From assembly GCA_011682695.1 (NCBI GenBank), contig JAACED010000014.1:1-64000 (forward strand): a DNA stretch of 64,000 nt, written 5' to 3'. Numbering within the stretch: position 1 is the stretch's first letter; each line of letters opens with the position of its first letter. Made by a program: the position numbers and the translations under genes. The notes beneath the pieces were generated by a model. It ran no database searches. It had not been told where the DNA came from and saw only the letters and a program-made list of their open reading frames with translations. This DNA is from Gammaproteobacteria bacterium. GTDB taxonomy: Bacteria > Actinomycetota > Acidimicrobiia > Spongiisociales > UBA4744. Below, one piece after another: positions 50,617-58,972 of this stretch.

Positions 50617-51671
50617 GTAGTCCAATCATCCCGGTGATCCTGGCCGGCGGTTCCGGAACACGTCTCTGGCCACTGTCGCGACGGACCAGCCCGAAGCAGT
50701 TCACCGCCCTCACCGGCTCTCAGACGATGCTCCAAGATACCGTCGAGCGAGCCGAGGCCATTGAAGCTGCCGGGGCCCCGATCATCGTGACAAACGCCGC
50801 CCAGGCAGACACCGTGCGCGAACAGGCACCCGGAGCGACATTGATCATCGAGCCTGTCGGACGGAACACGGCGCCCGCCGCGGCTCTCGCCGCTCTCTAC
50901 GCCACCGCCGATGGCACCGATCCGATCCTGCTGGTCATGCCGGCCGACCACGTGATCAAAGACCTCGACGCCTACCTCGATGCGATGGCCCGGGCGATCC
51001 CCCATGCCGATGCCGGCAGGCTCGTCACCTTTGGGATCGTACCGACCGCACCCGAGACCGGATACGGCTACATCGAGCAGGGAGGCTCCATCGGGGACGC
51101 GTACCGGGTCGCCAGGTTCGTCGAGAAGCCCAACGCCGCGATCGCGGCCAACTACATCGCGTCAGGCCGCTACCTGTGGAACAGCGGCATGTTCGTGTTC
51201 CGGGCTTCCCGGTTCCTCGATGAGCTCGGCAAACACCGTCCCGAGATGCTCGCCGCCGTCCGGTCGGCTTCATCGCACAGCGCTCGAAGCAACGGAACGA
51301 TTCGCATCGACCTCGAGTCTTTTGCAGCAATAGAAGGCGACTCGATCGACTACGCGGTGATGGAACAGACGGCAGACGCCGTCGTCGTACCTCTCGCCGC
51401 AGGTTGGAGCGACATCGGCTCGTGGTCCGCCCTCTGGGATATCGGGGATCGGGACGAGAACGACAACATCCTGACCGGAGATGTTCTCGCTCTGGACACT
51501 TCGAGGTCGTACATACGAGCGGAGAGCCGTCTCGTCGCGATCGTCGGTCTGGATGATGTGGTCGTCGTCGAGACTCCCGATGCGATCCTCGTGTGTTCTC
51601 GCGAGAAGGCCCAGGACGTCGCGCAACTGGTCGAACGTCTCGAAGCGGCCGATCGGCCGGAAATCGAGTAG
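50613..51671 (+). CDS. manC: Mannose-1-phosphate guanylyltransferase
   Basis: This nucleotidyltransferase of 352 residues makes GDP-mannose from mannose-1-phosphate and GTP, for glycan and glycolipid synthesis. The pyrophosphorylase signature ILAGGSGTRLWPLSRRTSPKQF is at the N-terminus (FVEKP for sugar binding later). The C-terminal isomerase domain of bifunctional ManC/AlgA is absent, consistent with a GMP-only enzyme. It is translationally coupled to mgtC; the upstream in-frame extension is that gene's shadow. Confidence 0.92.
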   Translation: MSSPIIPVILAGGSGTRLWPLSRRTSPKQFTALTGSQTMLQDTVERAEAIEAAGAPIIVTNAAQADTVREQAPGATLIIEPVGRNTAPAAALAALYATADGTDPILLVMPADHVIKDLDAYLDAMARAIPHADAGRLVTFGIVPTAPETGYGYIEQGGSIGDAYRVARFVEKPNAAIAANYIASGRYLWNSGMFVFRASRFLDELGKHRPEMLAAVRSASSHSARSNGTIRIDLESFAAIEGDSIDYAVMEQTADAVVVPLAAGWSDIGSWSALWDIGDRDENDNILTGDVLALDTSRSYIRAESRLVAIVGLDDVVVVETPDAILVCSREKAQDVAQLVERLEAADRPEIE

Positions 51672-52025
51672 GCGCTTCTCCTCGACACGCTGAAGTGCCC
51701 CCTCCGACGCGGCTGCACCGAACCGAAACCATCGGCCACGACAACCTCCCAAAGAGACAACACACATCCTGCCAAATGGGAACGATGTCCTGGCGGTTCT
51801 CCAGTACTTCGTATTTCGTACTTCGTATCGCGAGGCGGCATTGATGCAAGACCGCAGGGCGGACGTAGCGGCTGCTGCTATCGGCTTCGAAAGGTCACAA
51901 GACGCGATCGACAGATGCGGCATCGATCCCGACGCACCCGACCAGCGCACCTCCTGACCCGAAGTGAGCGAGGACTGAGAGGTCCCCTGTCGTAGGCTCG
52001 CTTCGCGAGCGGTACGGAGTACCTC
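51672..52025. other. Non-coding gap
   Basis: About 350 bases without a supported gene. Near 51810-51835 short direct repeats TACTTCGTA-TTTCGTACTTCGTA occur. The rest has no recognised content. Confidence 0.45.
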
Positions 52026-52085
52026 GATGAGCGATGCACGGTCGTCGAGGTGTGTGCCATGCATTACTCGGCGGGCTCCTAGTCT
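52026..52085 (+). promoter_or_regulatory. Promoter module R3 copy B upstream of SulP gene
   Basis: The block matches that upstream of the HAD gene (30653-30715): GATGCACGGTCGTC, then GTGTGCCATGCATTACTCGG and CGGGCTCC, followed by TAGTCT (52080-52085) 6 nt before the ATG at 52092. The -10 box sits in the same place relative to the start codon in both copies. Confidence 0.65.
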
Positions 52086-52091
52086 CGAAGT

Positions 52092-53801
52092 ATGCGGGAA
52101 CGGAGCAGCGAACGTCGAACGAGCGCTCTTCAGCGCTACCTGCCGATCATGGCGTGGTTGCCTCACTACCGGCGCTCGTGGTTGCGCCCGGACCTGTTCG
52201 CTGGACTCACGCTGTGGGCGGTGCTCGTACCGGAAGCCATGGCGTATGCCGGCATCGCCGGGGTCGACCCTGTCATCGGTCTCTACACGGTCCCCCTGCC
52301 GCTGCTCGCCTATGCCATTTTCGGGAGCTCTCGCATCATGGTGGTCGGTCCCGACTCGGCAACCGCACTGCTGTCGGCTGCAACGATTGGATCTCTGGCT
52401 GCGAGCGGCACCGCCGACTACGTGGCCCTCACGGCGGCACTCGCCATCCTGGTCGGGATCCTCTTTCTGGTGTTCGGCCTACTTCGCCTCGGATGGGTCA
52501 CAGACTTCATCTCCCACCCGGTGATGCAGGGCTTCATCGCCGGTGTCGTGTTGGTCACCATCATCGGTCAGGTTCCGACACTGATCGGACTCACCGCGAC
52601 AAGGGGTGACTTCTTCCAGCAGTTCTGGAACATCCTCGGTGCCCTGAACGAGGTCAACGCGGCCACACTCATCGTTGGCGTGGGCAGTCTGTTCTTGCTC
52701 TTCTGGATCAGGAAGCACGCGCCGCGGGTCCCCGCAGCCTTGGTGACCATCGCCGTTGCCATCATGGCCGTGACCTTGTTCGACCTCCAAAGTCACGGGG
52801 TTGCCACCGTCGGAACCGTCGCCGCGGGTCTTCCCAGCCTGGGTCTGCCCTCCGTCGACGGCTTCTCTGCGTACAGGACACTTCTCTCCGGGGCGCTCGC
52901 CATCGTTCTCCTCGGCTACGCCGAGACGCTCGGATCGGCCAAGGCCGCCGCCGCCAAGACCGGCGAGACAATCGATCCCAACCAGGAACTCCTCGCCCTA
53001 GGGCCGGCCAACCTTGGGGCAGGCCTCAGCGGAGGTTTCGTCGCCGTCGGGAGCTTCTCCAAGACCTCGGTGGCACTCGCCGCGAAAGCCAAGACACAAC
53101 TCGGGTTTGTCATCACAGCGGGCCTCGTCGTCCTGACGCTGCTGTACCTCATGCCGGTCTTCGCGCATCTGCCCGACGCGGCCCTTGCCGCTGTCGTCAT
53201 CGAGGCGATGTTCACCCTTGCGGATCCCGCGTACTTCCGGAGACTCTGGCGTATCAGCCACTCGGAATTCCTGCTCGCCTTCGTTTCCATGTTCGGAGTC
53301 CTCTTGCTGGGCGTGCTTCCCGGAATCGGGGCAGGAATCACCCTCGACCTGCTCCTCCTCATCCGCAGCGCCAGCCGCCCCCGAGCGGTCACCCTGGGCA
53401 AGACCGCCGGTCACGTCTTCCAGGACCTCTCGCTGCACCCGGAGGGCAAGACCGTCCCGGGACTCGTCGTGTTCCGTTTCGAGGCCCCGTTGATCTTCAC
53501 GAATGCCGCCTACTTCGTAGACGAGGTTGAGCGTCTGGCCTCCGAAGGCGACGTCGACACGGTCCTCGTCGATGCCGAAGGCATCAACGGCTTGGACTCC
53601 ACCGCAGCCGAACGACTCCTCGAGCTGCACGACGAACTGAAGCGTCGTCAAGTGTCACTGTGTTTCGCTCGTGTCCGCGATCCCGTCAAGGACGTGATGC
53701 GGTCCAGCGGCGTGCTCGATGCAATCGGCGAAGACCACATCTACGGATCGATCACCGCCGGCATCAAGGCGTTCAAGCGCACACACGGCCAACTCGACTG
53801 A
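52092..53801 (+). CDS. SulP-family inorganic anion transporter with STAS domain
   Basis: This membrane transporter of 569 residues carries sulfate, bicarbonate or a related anion. It has about 10-14 hydrophobic segments with SulP motifs DLFAGLTLWAVLVPEAMAYA and GLYTVPLPLLAYAIFGSSR. A C-terminal STAS domain occupies about 440-560 (VVFRFEAPLIFTNA, VLVDAEGINGLDSTAAERL). The Ser/Thr phospho-site region of STAS is present as GLDST. The start is leaderless, behind the R3 promoter module. The ion cannot be decided from sequence; no carbonic anhydrase or cys genes are adjacent. Confidence 0.92.
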   Translation: MRERSSERRTSALQRYLPIMAWLPHYRRSWLRPDLFAGLTLWAVLVPEAMAYAGIAGVDPVIGLYTVPLPLLAYAIFGSSRIMVVGPDSATALLSAATIGSLAASGTADYVALTAALAILVGILFLVFGLLRLGWVTDFISHPVMQGFIAGVVLVTIIGQVPTLIGLTATRGDFFQQFWNILGALNEVNAATLIVGVGSLFLLFWIRKHAPRVPAALVTIAVAIMAVTLFDLQSHGVATVGTVAAGLPSLGLPSVDGFSAYRTLLSGALAIVLLGYAETLGSAKAAAAKTGETIDPNQELLALGPANLGAGLSGGFVAVGSFSKTSVALAAKAKTQLGFVITAGLVVLTLLYLMPVFAHLPDAALAAVVIEAMFTLADPAYFRRLWRISHSEFLLAFVSMFGVLLLGVLPGIGAGITLDLLLLIRSASRPRAVTLGKTAGHVFQDLSLHPEGKTVPGLVVFRFEAPLIFTNAAYFVDEVERLASEGDVDTVLVDAEGINGLDSTAAERLLELHDELKRRQVSLCFARVRDPVKDVMRSSGVLDAIGEDHIYGSITAGIKAFKRTHGQLD

Positions 53802-53813
53802 GACGAGAACTCC

Positions 53814-53872
53814 TCCGAGCCCGCCGAGAAATGTGTGGCATGCGTCTCGGCGACCGTGCACCACTGCCGGCT
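53814..53872. repeat. R3 element copy C (no gene downstream)
   Basis: GAGCCCGCCGAG, TGTGTGGCATGCGTC and CGACCGTGCACCACT follow the order of R3 copies A and B. Here the -10 portion is changed to CTCGGAG on the reading strand and no gene starts nearby. It lies just after the SulP stop, so one R3 element is found on each side of the SulP gene. Confidence 0.5.
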
Positions 53873-53876
53873 TCTC

Positions 53877-53911
53877 GATTCCGTCGGTACCACACAGGTA
53901 CCGACGGAATC
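53877..53911. terminator. Bidirectional terminator hairpin
   Basis: A perfect 15-bp stem, GATTCCGTCGGTACC, with its complement around ACACA, lies between the convergent SulP and acyl-CoA dehydrogenase genes. Confidence 0.75.
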
Positions 53912-53977
53912 TCCGGCCTCACGAATGGCGTGCACAGCCGCCCATCCCCACACCGACATCGCCGGGGGCGGATTTGC

Positions 53978-55090
53978 TCAGAAGCCGAGCGCGTCGGCCA
54001 AAAGCCGGCGCTGGTGCCGGACTCCGCCGAACATGAGCGACGTGGATTTGGCCCTCTTCAGATACAGATGGATGTCGTGCTCCCACGTGAAGCCCGTTCC
54101 GCCGAGGATCTGGATAGTCTCTCCGGCCGCTGAGACGTAGGCATCCGAGCAGACCGCCTTCGCCATCGGCGACGCGATCCTCGTTTCGGCTTCATCGTCC
54201 ACGTTGCGCGCCGCCCAGTATGCGGCGGACTTCCCGTGCTCCACCGCGACCAGCATGTCGGCACACTTGTGTTTGATCGCTTGAAACGACCCGATTGCCC
54301 GGCCGAACTGGAAACGGGTCTTGGCGTGCTCGACGGCCGTTTCGAGACACCACTGCGCTCCCCCAATCTGCTCGACGGCAAGCGCGATGTTGGCGAGCAA
54401 CAGAACCCGCTCGATCACCGGCTCCGCCGACCCTTCTTCGCCGAGGAGCTCTTTCACGACGACATGGTCGAAGGACACGTCGGTCTCACGACGCGTCGCG
54501 TCGAGTGTCGGTACAACGGTCACACTCAGACCGTCCGCGTCACCAGGAACGAGGAAAAGGCTGAGACCGCCATCTGTCTGGGCAGCCACGATGAGCGTGT
54601 CGGCGATATTGCCATACAGCACATATCGTTTGACTCCGTCGAGCACCCAGCCGCCCTCGGCGGCCGTCGCTCGCATCGCGATGTCTCTCGGTCCGGCACC
54701 GTGCGATCCCTCAAACAGCGCCATCGTCATGATGGTCTCTCCCGCAGCTACATCTGGCAGGAGCTCCTGCTTCTGCTCTTCCGAACCGGCGAGCAGGATC
54801 GCGTTGGCCGCCATCACAACGGTCGGAAGGAACGGTCCCGGGAACAGAGCCCTGCCGAGCTCCTCGATGACGATGCTCGTCTCGGCGAACCCATATCCGA
54901 CGCCACCGTATTCTTCGGGGATGGCCAGGCTGTGCCATCCGAGTTCTGCGCCTGCCTTCCACAAGTCGCTGTCGAAACCATCTGGACTCTCCATCAGATC
55001 GCGGACGATCTTTGAATCCGCACGGTCCTCGAGGAATTGCCGAGTCGTCTCTTGCAGCATCTGCTGCTCTTGTGTGAGTGCAAAGGTCAT
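53978..55090 (-). CDS. Acyl-CoA dehydrogenase, second subunit of a pair
   Basis: This FAD-dependent ACAD is about 370 residues. The N-terminus is TFALTQEQQMLQETTRQFLE. The helical domains show GWHSLAIPEEYGGVGYGF, ALFEGSHGAGPRD and, near the end, QILGGTGFTWEHDIHLYLKR. The Gly of GGTGFTWEHD follows the FAD-binding C-terminal pattern. In this lineage adjacent ACAD genes often form alpha2beta2 enzymes in which only one subunit carries the catalytic Glu (FadE/ChsE type). The ATG at 55090 is one base after the upstream ACAD stop, so the two are coupled. The substrate (steroid side chain or branched acyl-CoA) is inference. Confidence 0.9.
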   Translation of the reverse strand: MTFALTQEQQMLQETTRQFLEDRADSKIVRDLMESPDGFDSDLWKAGAELGWHSLAIPEEYGGVGYGFAETSIVIEELGRALFPGPFLPTVVMAANAILLAGSEEQKQELLPDVAAGETIMTMALFEGSHGAGPRDIAMRATAAEGGWVLDGVKRYVLYGNIADTLIVAAQTDGGLSLFLVPGDADGLSVTVVPTLDATRRETDVSFDHVVVKELLGEEGSAEPVIERVLLLANIALAVEQIGGAQWCLETAVEHAKTRFQFGRAIGSFQAIKHKCADMLVAVEHGKSAAYWAARNVDDEAETRIASPMAKAVCSDAYVSAAGETIQILGGTGFTWEHDIHLYLKRAKSTSLMFGGVRHQRRLLADALGF

Positions 55091-55091
55091 C

Positions 55092-56273
55092 TCAGCCACG
55101 GCGAACGTCCTTCCAGGGCACATCTTTGTCGACCCGCGGCTCGCCCGGAAGGCCGAGCACTCTCTCTCCGAGGATGTTGCGCAAGATCTCCGACGTCCCT
55201 CCTTCGATCGAATTGGCGCGTGAACGCAGGTATTGCTTCTGTCTCGCTTTCGGATCACCAATCGATACGGGCCGAACCTTCTGATAGCCACCGGGGAACA
55301 AAGTACCGTCCCAGCCCATCATGTCCATCGTGAACGAGGTGATCACCTTGTTGAGATCGGCCCATGCGAGCTTGCCGGTAGAACCTTCCGGACCGGGAAC
55401 ACCGACTTTTCTCATTTCTGCCGCGCGCATCGTGGTCAGGCGCAACGCCTCCGATTCGGCCCACAATCTCGCCAACTCGTCGCGCAGGACCGGATCGTCG
55501 AGCCCGTACTCCCGCCAGGTTTCGACGGCATTCTCGATCGCCCCCGATCCCCTTGGGAAGGTCTTGCCGCCGATCGCGACCCTCTCGTTCATGAGTGTCG
55601 TCATCGCCACACGCCAGCCTGCACCGACCGCATCGATGCGCTGATCGTCCGGAATTCGCACGTCGTCGAAGAACACCTCGTTGAACTCGGCCTCACCGGT
55701 GATCTGGTACAGGGGGCGTACGTCGACACCTTCGGCCTTCATGTCGACAATGAAATACGTGATGCCCCGATGTTTTGGCGCTTCCGGATCGGTGCGCACC
55801 GGAAGCATCCCCCACTTGGCGACATGAGCGAGCGTCGTCCACACCTTCTGGCCGTTGACGATCCATTCGTCCCCGTCCCGATAGGCCTTCGTCGACAGAC
55901 CCGCGAGGTCTGAACCGGCACCCGGCTCGCTGAAGAGCTGACACCAGATCTCCTCGGTCGTGAACATGGGACGCAGCCAGCGACGCTGCTGCTCCTCCGT
56001 CCCGTGTGCGGCGAGAACGCCGGCGCCCATGCCGATGCCGAGGAGGTTCAGCTCACGATTCTCGACCGATGCACCGGCCGCTTCGAGACGATCCTGCACG
56101 ACGGATTGGTACTTGGGTTTGACTCCGAGACCGCCAAACCCCTCCTTGAAGTGGACCCACGCGAGGCCCAGGTCGTACTGTCTTCCCCAGAACTCCTTGG
56201 GATCCATGTCCGGGTCGAACCCGGACAAGAGTTCCGCGACACGCTCGTCGACGAGCGACGCTCCATCTGTCAT
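55092..56273 (-). CDS. Acyl-CoA dehydrogenase, first subunit of a pair
   Basis: This ACAD of 393 residues has WCQLFSEPGAGSDLAGLSTKA and WIVNGQKVWTT as the FAD/substrate strands. The C-terminal NSIEGGTSEILRNILGERVLGLP motif is split here as ANSIEGGTSEILRN then ILGERVLG, typical of family members. Its product would heterodimerise with that of the next gene, which starts one base after this stop. It is divergent from the nitronate monooxygenase gene across 119 bp. Confidence 0.92.
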   Translation of the reverse strand: MTDGASLVDERVAELLSGFDPDMDPKEFWGRQYDLGLAWVHFKEGFGGLGVKPKYQSVVQDRLEAAGASVENRELNLLGIGMGAGVLAAHGTEEQQRRWLRPMFTTEEIWCQLFSEPGAGSDLAGLSTKAYRDGDEWIVNGQKVWTTLAHVAKWGMLPVRTDPEAPKHRGITYFIVDMKAEGVDVRPLYQITGEAEFNEVFFDDVRIPDDQRIDAVGAGWRVAMTTLMNERVAIGGKTFPRGSGAIENAVETWREYGLDDPVLRDELARLWAESEALRLTTMRAAEMRKVGVPGPEGSTGKLAWADLNKVITSFTMDMMGWDGTLFPGGYQKVRPVSIGDPKARQKQYLRSRANSIEGGTSEILRNILGERVLGLPGEPRVDKDVPWKDVRRG

Positions 56274-56392
56274 AGCGACTCCTTTTGATCGATCACACGT
56301 TATCAGGCAACGCAGACCCCGGTTCGCTGCACAACGACGTGCCCTGCCCCGCTGAATGGATCTACGCTGTGGACAATCGAAGGGAGTCGGGA

Positions 56393-57364
56393 ATGAAGAC
56401 CAGAATCACGGATCTGTTCGGGATCGAGCACCCGATCGTCCAGGGCGGCCTCATGTGGATCGCCACCGCAGAACTCACCTCTGCAGTCGCCAACGCCGGA
56501 GCCATGGGCTTCATGACTGCCCTCAGCCATGAGACTCCAGACGGTCTGCGTAACGAGATCCGCAAGTGCAGGGACATGACCGACAAGCCGTTCGGGATCA
56601 ACCTCACGTTCCTGCCATCACTGCGCCAGCCCGACTATCCCGCCTACCTCCAAGTGTGCGCGGAAGAAGGTATCGAGTTCATCGAGACGGCCGGTCGTAA
56701 TCCGGAACCGTACATGCCCCACATGAAGGCCGCCGGCATGAAGGTAATCCACAAGTGCACGTCGGTTCGTCACGCGCTCAAAGCCCAGGCGATTGGCTGC
56801 GATGCGGTGTCGATCGACGGCTTTGAATGCGCGGGGCATCCGGGCGAGGACGACGTCACGTCGCTGGTGCTGCTTCCGGTAACGGTCGACGCTCTCGACA
56901 TCCCGATCGTGGCCTCGGGAGGTTTCGGCGACGGCCGAGGACTCGTCGCGGCGCTGGCCCTGGGCGCGGACGGGATGAACATGGGAACGCGGTTCGTCGC
57001 GACCAAGGAGGCCCCCGTCCACGAGGCGGTGAAGCAGGCGATCCTCGATCACAACGAGACCGACACCGCCCTGATCATGCGAACACTTCGCAACACCGAG
57101 CGTGTCCTCCGCAACAAGACGGCGGAGAAGGTGATCGAGATCGAATCGACCGGTCACGCGACGATCCAGGACATCGTCTCCTACGTGTCCGGTCGCAGGG
57201 GTCTTGAAGAGGTCGTCGAGAAAGGCAACGTCGATGAAGGGACCCTGGCCGTCGGTCAGGTCATCGGCTTGATCCACGACATCCCGACCGTGCAAGAACT
57301 CATCGATCACATCATGACCGAGGCCACTCACATCATCTCCGACCGCTTGGCCAAGCTCGCGTAA
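56393..57364 (+). CDS. Nitronate monooxygenase family flavoprotein
   Basis: This TIM-barrel FMN enzyme of about 323 residues opens with TDLFGIEHPIVQGGLMWI. The phosphate-binding ASGGFGDGRGLVAALALGA and the His-bearing GFECAGHPGE region match class I/II nitronate monooxygenase relatives. In acyl-CoA degradation clusters this family often includes 2-enoate or enoyl-CoA oxidoreductase-like members. GGGAG lies six bases before the ATG at 56393. It is divergent from the ACAD pair, which suggests a shared catabolic role. Confidence 0.88.
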   Translation: MKTRITDLFGIEHPIVQGGLMWIATAELTSAVANAGAMGFMTALSHETPDGLRNEIRKCRDMTDKPFGINLTFLPSLRQPDYPAYLQVCAEEGIEFIETAGRNPEPYMPHMKAAGMKVIHKCTSVRHALKAQAIGCDAVSIDGFECAGHPGEDDVTSLVLLPVTVDALDIPIVASGGFGDGRGLVAALALGADGMNMGTRFVATKEAPVHEAVKQAILDHNETDTALIMRTLRNTERVLRNKTAEKVIEIESTGHATIQDIVSYVSGRRGLEEVVEKGNVDEGTLAVGQVIGLIHDIPTVQELIDHIMTEATHIISDRLAKLA

Positions 57365-57366
57365 CT

Positions 57367-57419
57367 CTGAACCCTGGGCTCACGGGTACCCCTGGGGTAC
57401 CTACGAGCCCAGGGTTCAG
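57367..57419. repeat. Nested palindromic element, family R2 copy 2
   Basis: A perfect 15-bp outer stem (57367-57381 with 57405-57419, CTGAACCCTGGGCTC) surrounds 23 bases with an inner GGTACCCC/GGGGTACC stem. It matches 19227-19277 in architecture. The central base of the outer arm differs between copies and its partner changes with it. Located between convergent genes, it may end transcription on both strands. Confidence 0.8.
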
Positions 57420-57423
57420 GATG

Positions 57424-58665
57424 TCAGTGTTCTGCCAGCTCCCGGAACTCGTCGGGCACAGAACCCAATTCGTCGAGGATCACCGACGCATAGCCAACCG
57501 ACGTGCGCCCAAACCGGTCACGCACACTGTCGACGGCGCGATCCAGCGCCCAGCGTTCCGAGCCTTCCTCGGTGCCCGGTTGCAGCCGCCCGTCACCCAC
57601 GTCAATGGGGAGCTCGAGCTGCAGCGCCGCCTCGTGAGTGAGCTGAGAGACCGAGATCGCGAGCAACGAGATCTGTCTTTCGTCGGGATGGTCGGACAGG
57701 GCCGCGTGGACGAGTTCCTCGGCGATCTCCGCGAGGATCGGTGTGATGGACACAGCCGCAGGCAGTGTGACCGAGCGGGTGACTGCCTTCAGGTTCGCGA
57801 ATCGCACCTTCACTGTGACGGTTCGGCCCGCCAGCTGTTTGGCACGAAGGCGAGTCGCCACCCGGTCGGCGAGGTGTCGCAACGTGCGCTCGATCAGTTC
57901 CTCTGTTGCCTTTCCGCGCGCGAGCGCCGACTGCGCGCCCACGGAGGCGGCTCTGTTGTGCCTCTCGATCTCCCGGGGATCCCGGTTCCAGGCGAGCGAA
58001 CCGAGTTTGACACTCGCGGCCTTTCCCAACAGATGGTCGAGAGATCTCTCTGGAACAGCCGCCAGCTCACCGATTGTGCGGATGCCCCGTTCGGCCAGAC
58101 GCGCCTTGGTGACCGGTCCGATCCCCCACATCAAGTCGACGGGAAGTGGATGAAGAAACGCGAGTTCGCTCTCAGGCTCGACGAGCAGCAGCCCGTCCGG
58201 CTTGGCAACTTGCGAGGCGATCTTGGCGAGATGCTTGGTACGAGCGATGCCTACCGACACTGGCAGGCCGATCTCCTCGCGAACCCGGGTGCGGACTTCG
58301 ACCGCGATGTCCCTTGGTATACCGAAGAGGTGCATCGACCCAGCCACATCCATGAAGGCCTCGTCGATCGAGATTCGTTCGATCAATGGGGTGAAATCCC
58401 GATAGACGTCGATCACGGCGTCACCCAGCCGCTGATATTCCTTGAAGCGGCCCCCGACGATCGTGAGCTGCGGGCAGAGTTCGCGCGCCCGACGGCAGGG
58501 CATGCCTCCATGGACGCCGAACGCCTTCGCTTCGTAAGAAGCCGCCACGACGACGCCGCCTCCGACAGCGATCGGTTTGCCTCGCAGCGTCGGATCCAAG
58601 AGCTGTTCGACCGAGGCGTAGAAGGCGTCGAGATCGGCATGCAGAATGGTGGCCGCGCTCGCCAT
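57424..58665 (-). CDS. dinB: DNA polymerase IV (Y-family)
   Basis: This translesion polymerase of 413 residues has the metal-binding ILHADLDAFYASVE and the catalytic SIDEAFMDVAG. The steric-gate region ASYEAKAFGVHGGM and the DNA-binding GIGPVTKARLAERGI helix-hairpin-helix are also clear. The little-finger domain occupies about 240-350. The C-terminus lacks an evident beta-clamp-binding motif of the QL(S/D)LF type; QLELPIDV is the nearest match. It is not linked to imuA/dnaE2. Its stop lies 4 bases from the R2 palindrome. Confidence 0.94.
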   Translation of the reverse strand: MASAATILHADLDAFYASVEQLLDPTLRGKPIAVGGGVVVAASYEAKAFGVHGGMPCRRARELCPQLTIVGGRFKEYQRLGDAVIDVYRDFTPLIERISIDEAFMDVAGSMHLFGIPRDIAVEVRTRVREEIGLPVSVGIARTKHLAKIASQVAKPDGLLLVEPESELAFLHPLPVDLMWGIGPVTKARLAERGIRTIGELAAVPERSLDHLLGKAASVKLGSLAWNRDPREIERHNRAASVGAQSALARGKATEELIERTLRHLADRVATRLRAKQLAGRTVTVKVRFANLKAVTRSVTLPAAVSITPILAEIAEELVHAALSDHPDERQISLLAISVSQLTHEAALQLELPIDVGDGRLQPGTEEGSERWALDRAVDSVRDRFGRTSVGYASVILDELGSVPDEFRELAEH

Positions 58666-58972
58666 ATCCGTAGCCTAACCGAACGTGCGTTCGGCGCGCC
58701 GGTTTCCTGACCAATCATGTGACCTGGTGAAGTTTCGCGCCTCAGAAGGAAGGAACCCAGTGCGATGAAGTGTCCCCGCCCTGACGCCGACCACTCTTCG
58801 CATGGCCGCCTGCGGCACACCCGGAAGGACTCGAGCCCACACCGACCGACCCCGGCGGAATAGCTGCCCGCCCCGTGACCGACCAGCCAGTCGAACCGCA
58901 CCCCGTCGCCGTCGAGTAGCGCCGAAGGGTCGGAGTGCGACGCCGGATCCGCATCCGAAACCCGAGGATGTT
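58666..58972. other. Non-coding gap downstream of APC permease
   Basis: About 300 bases with no supported gene. The minus-strand frames are Gly/Arg/Ser-rich composition only. Confidence 0.4.

Noticed and set aside
58413-58901. Minus-strand open frame upstream of dinB
   Set aside because: It overlaps dinB in another frame; the non-overlapping part has no motif or start signal.
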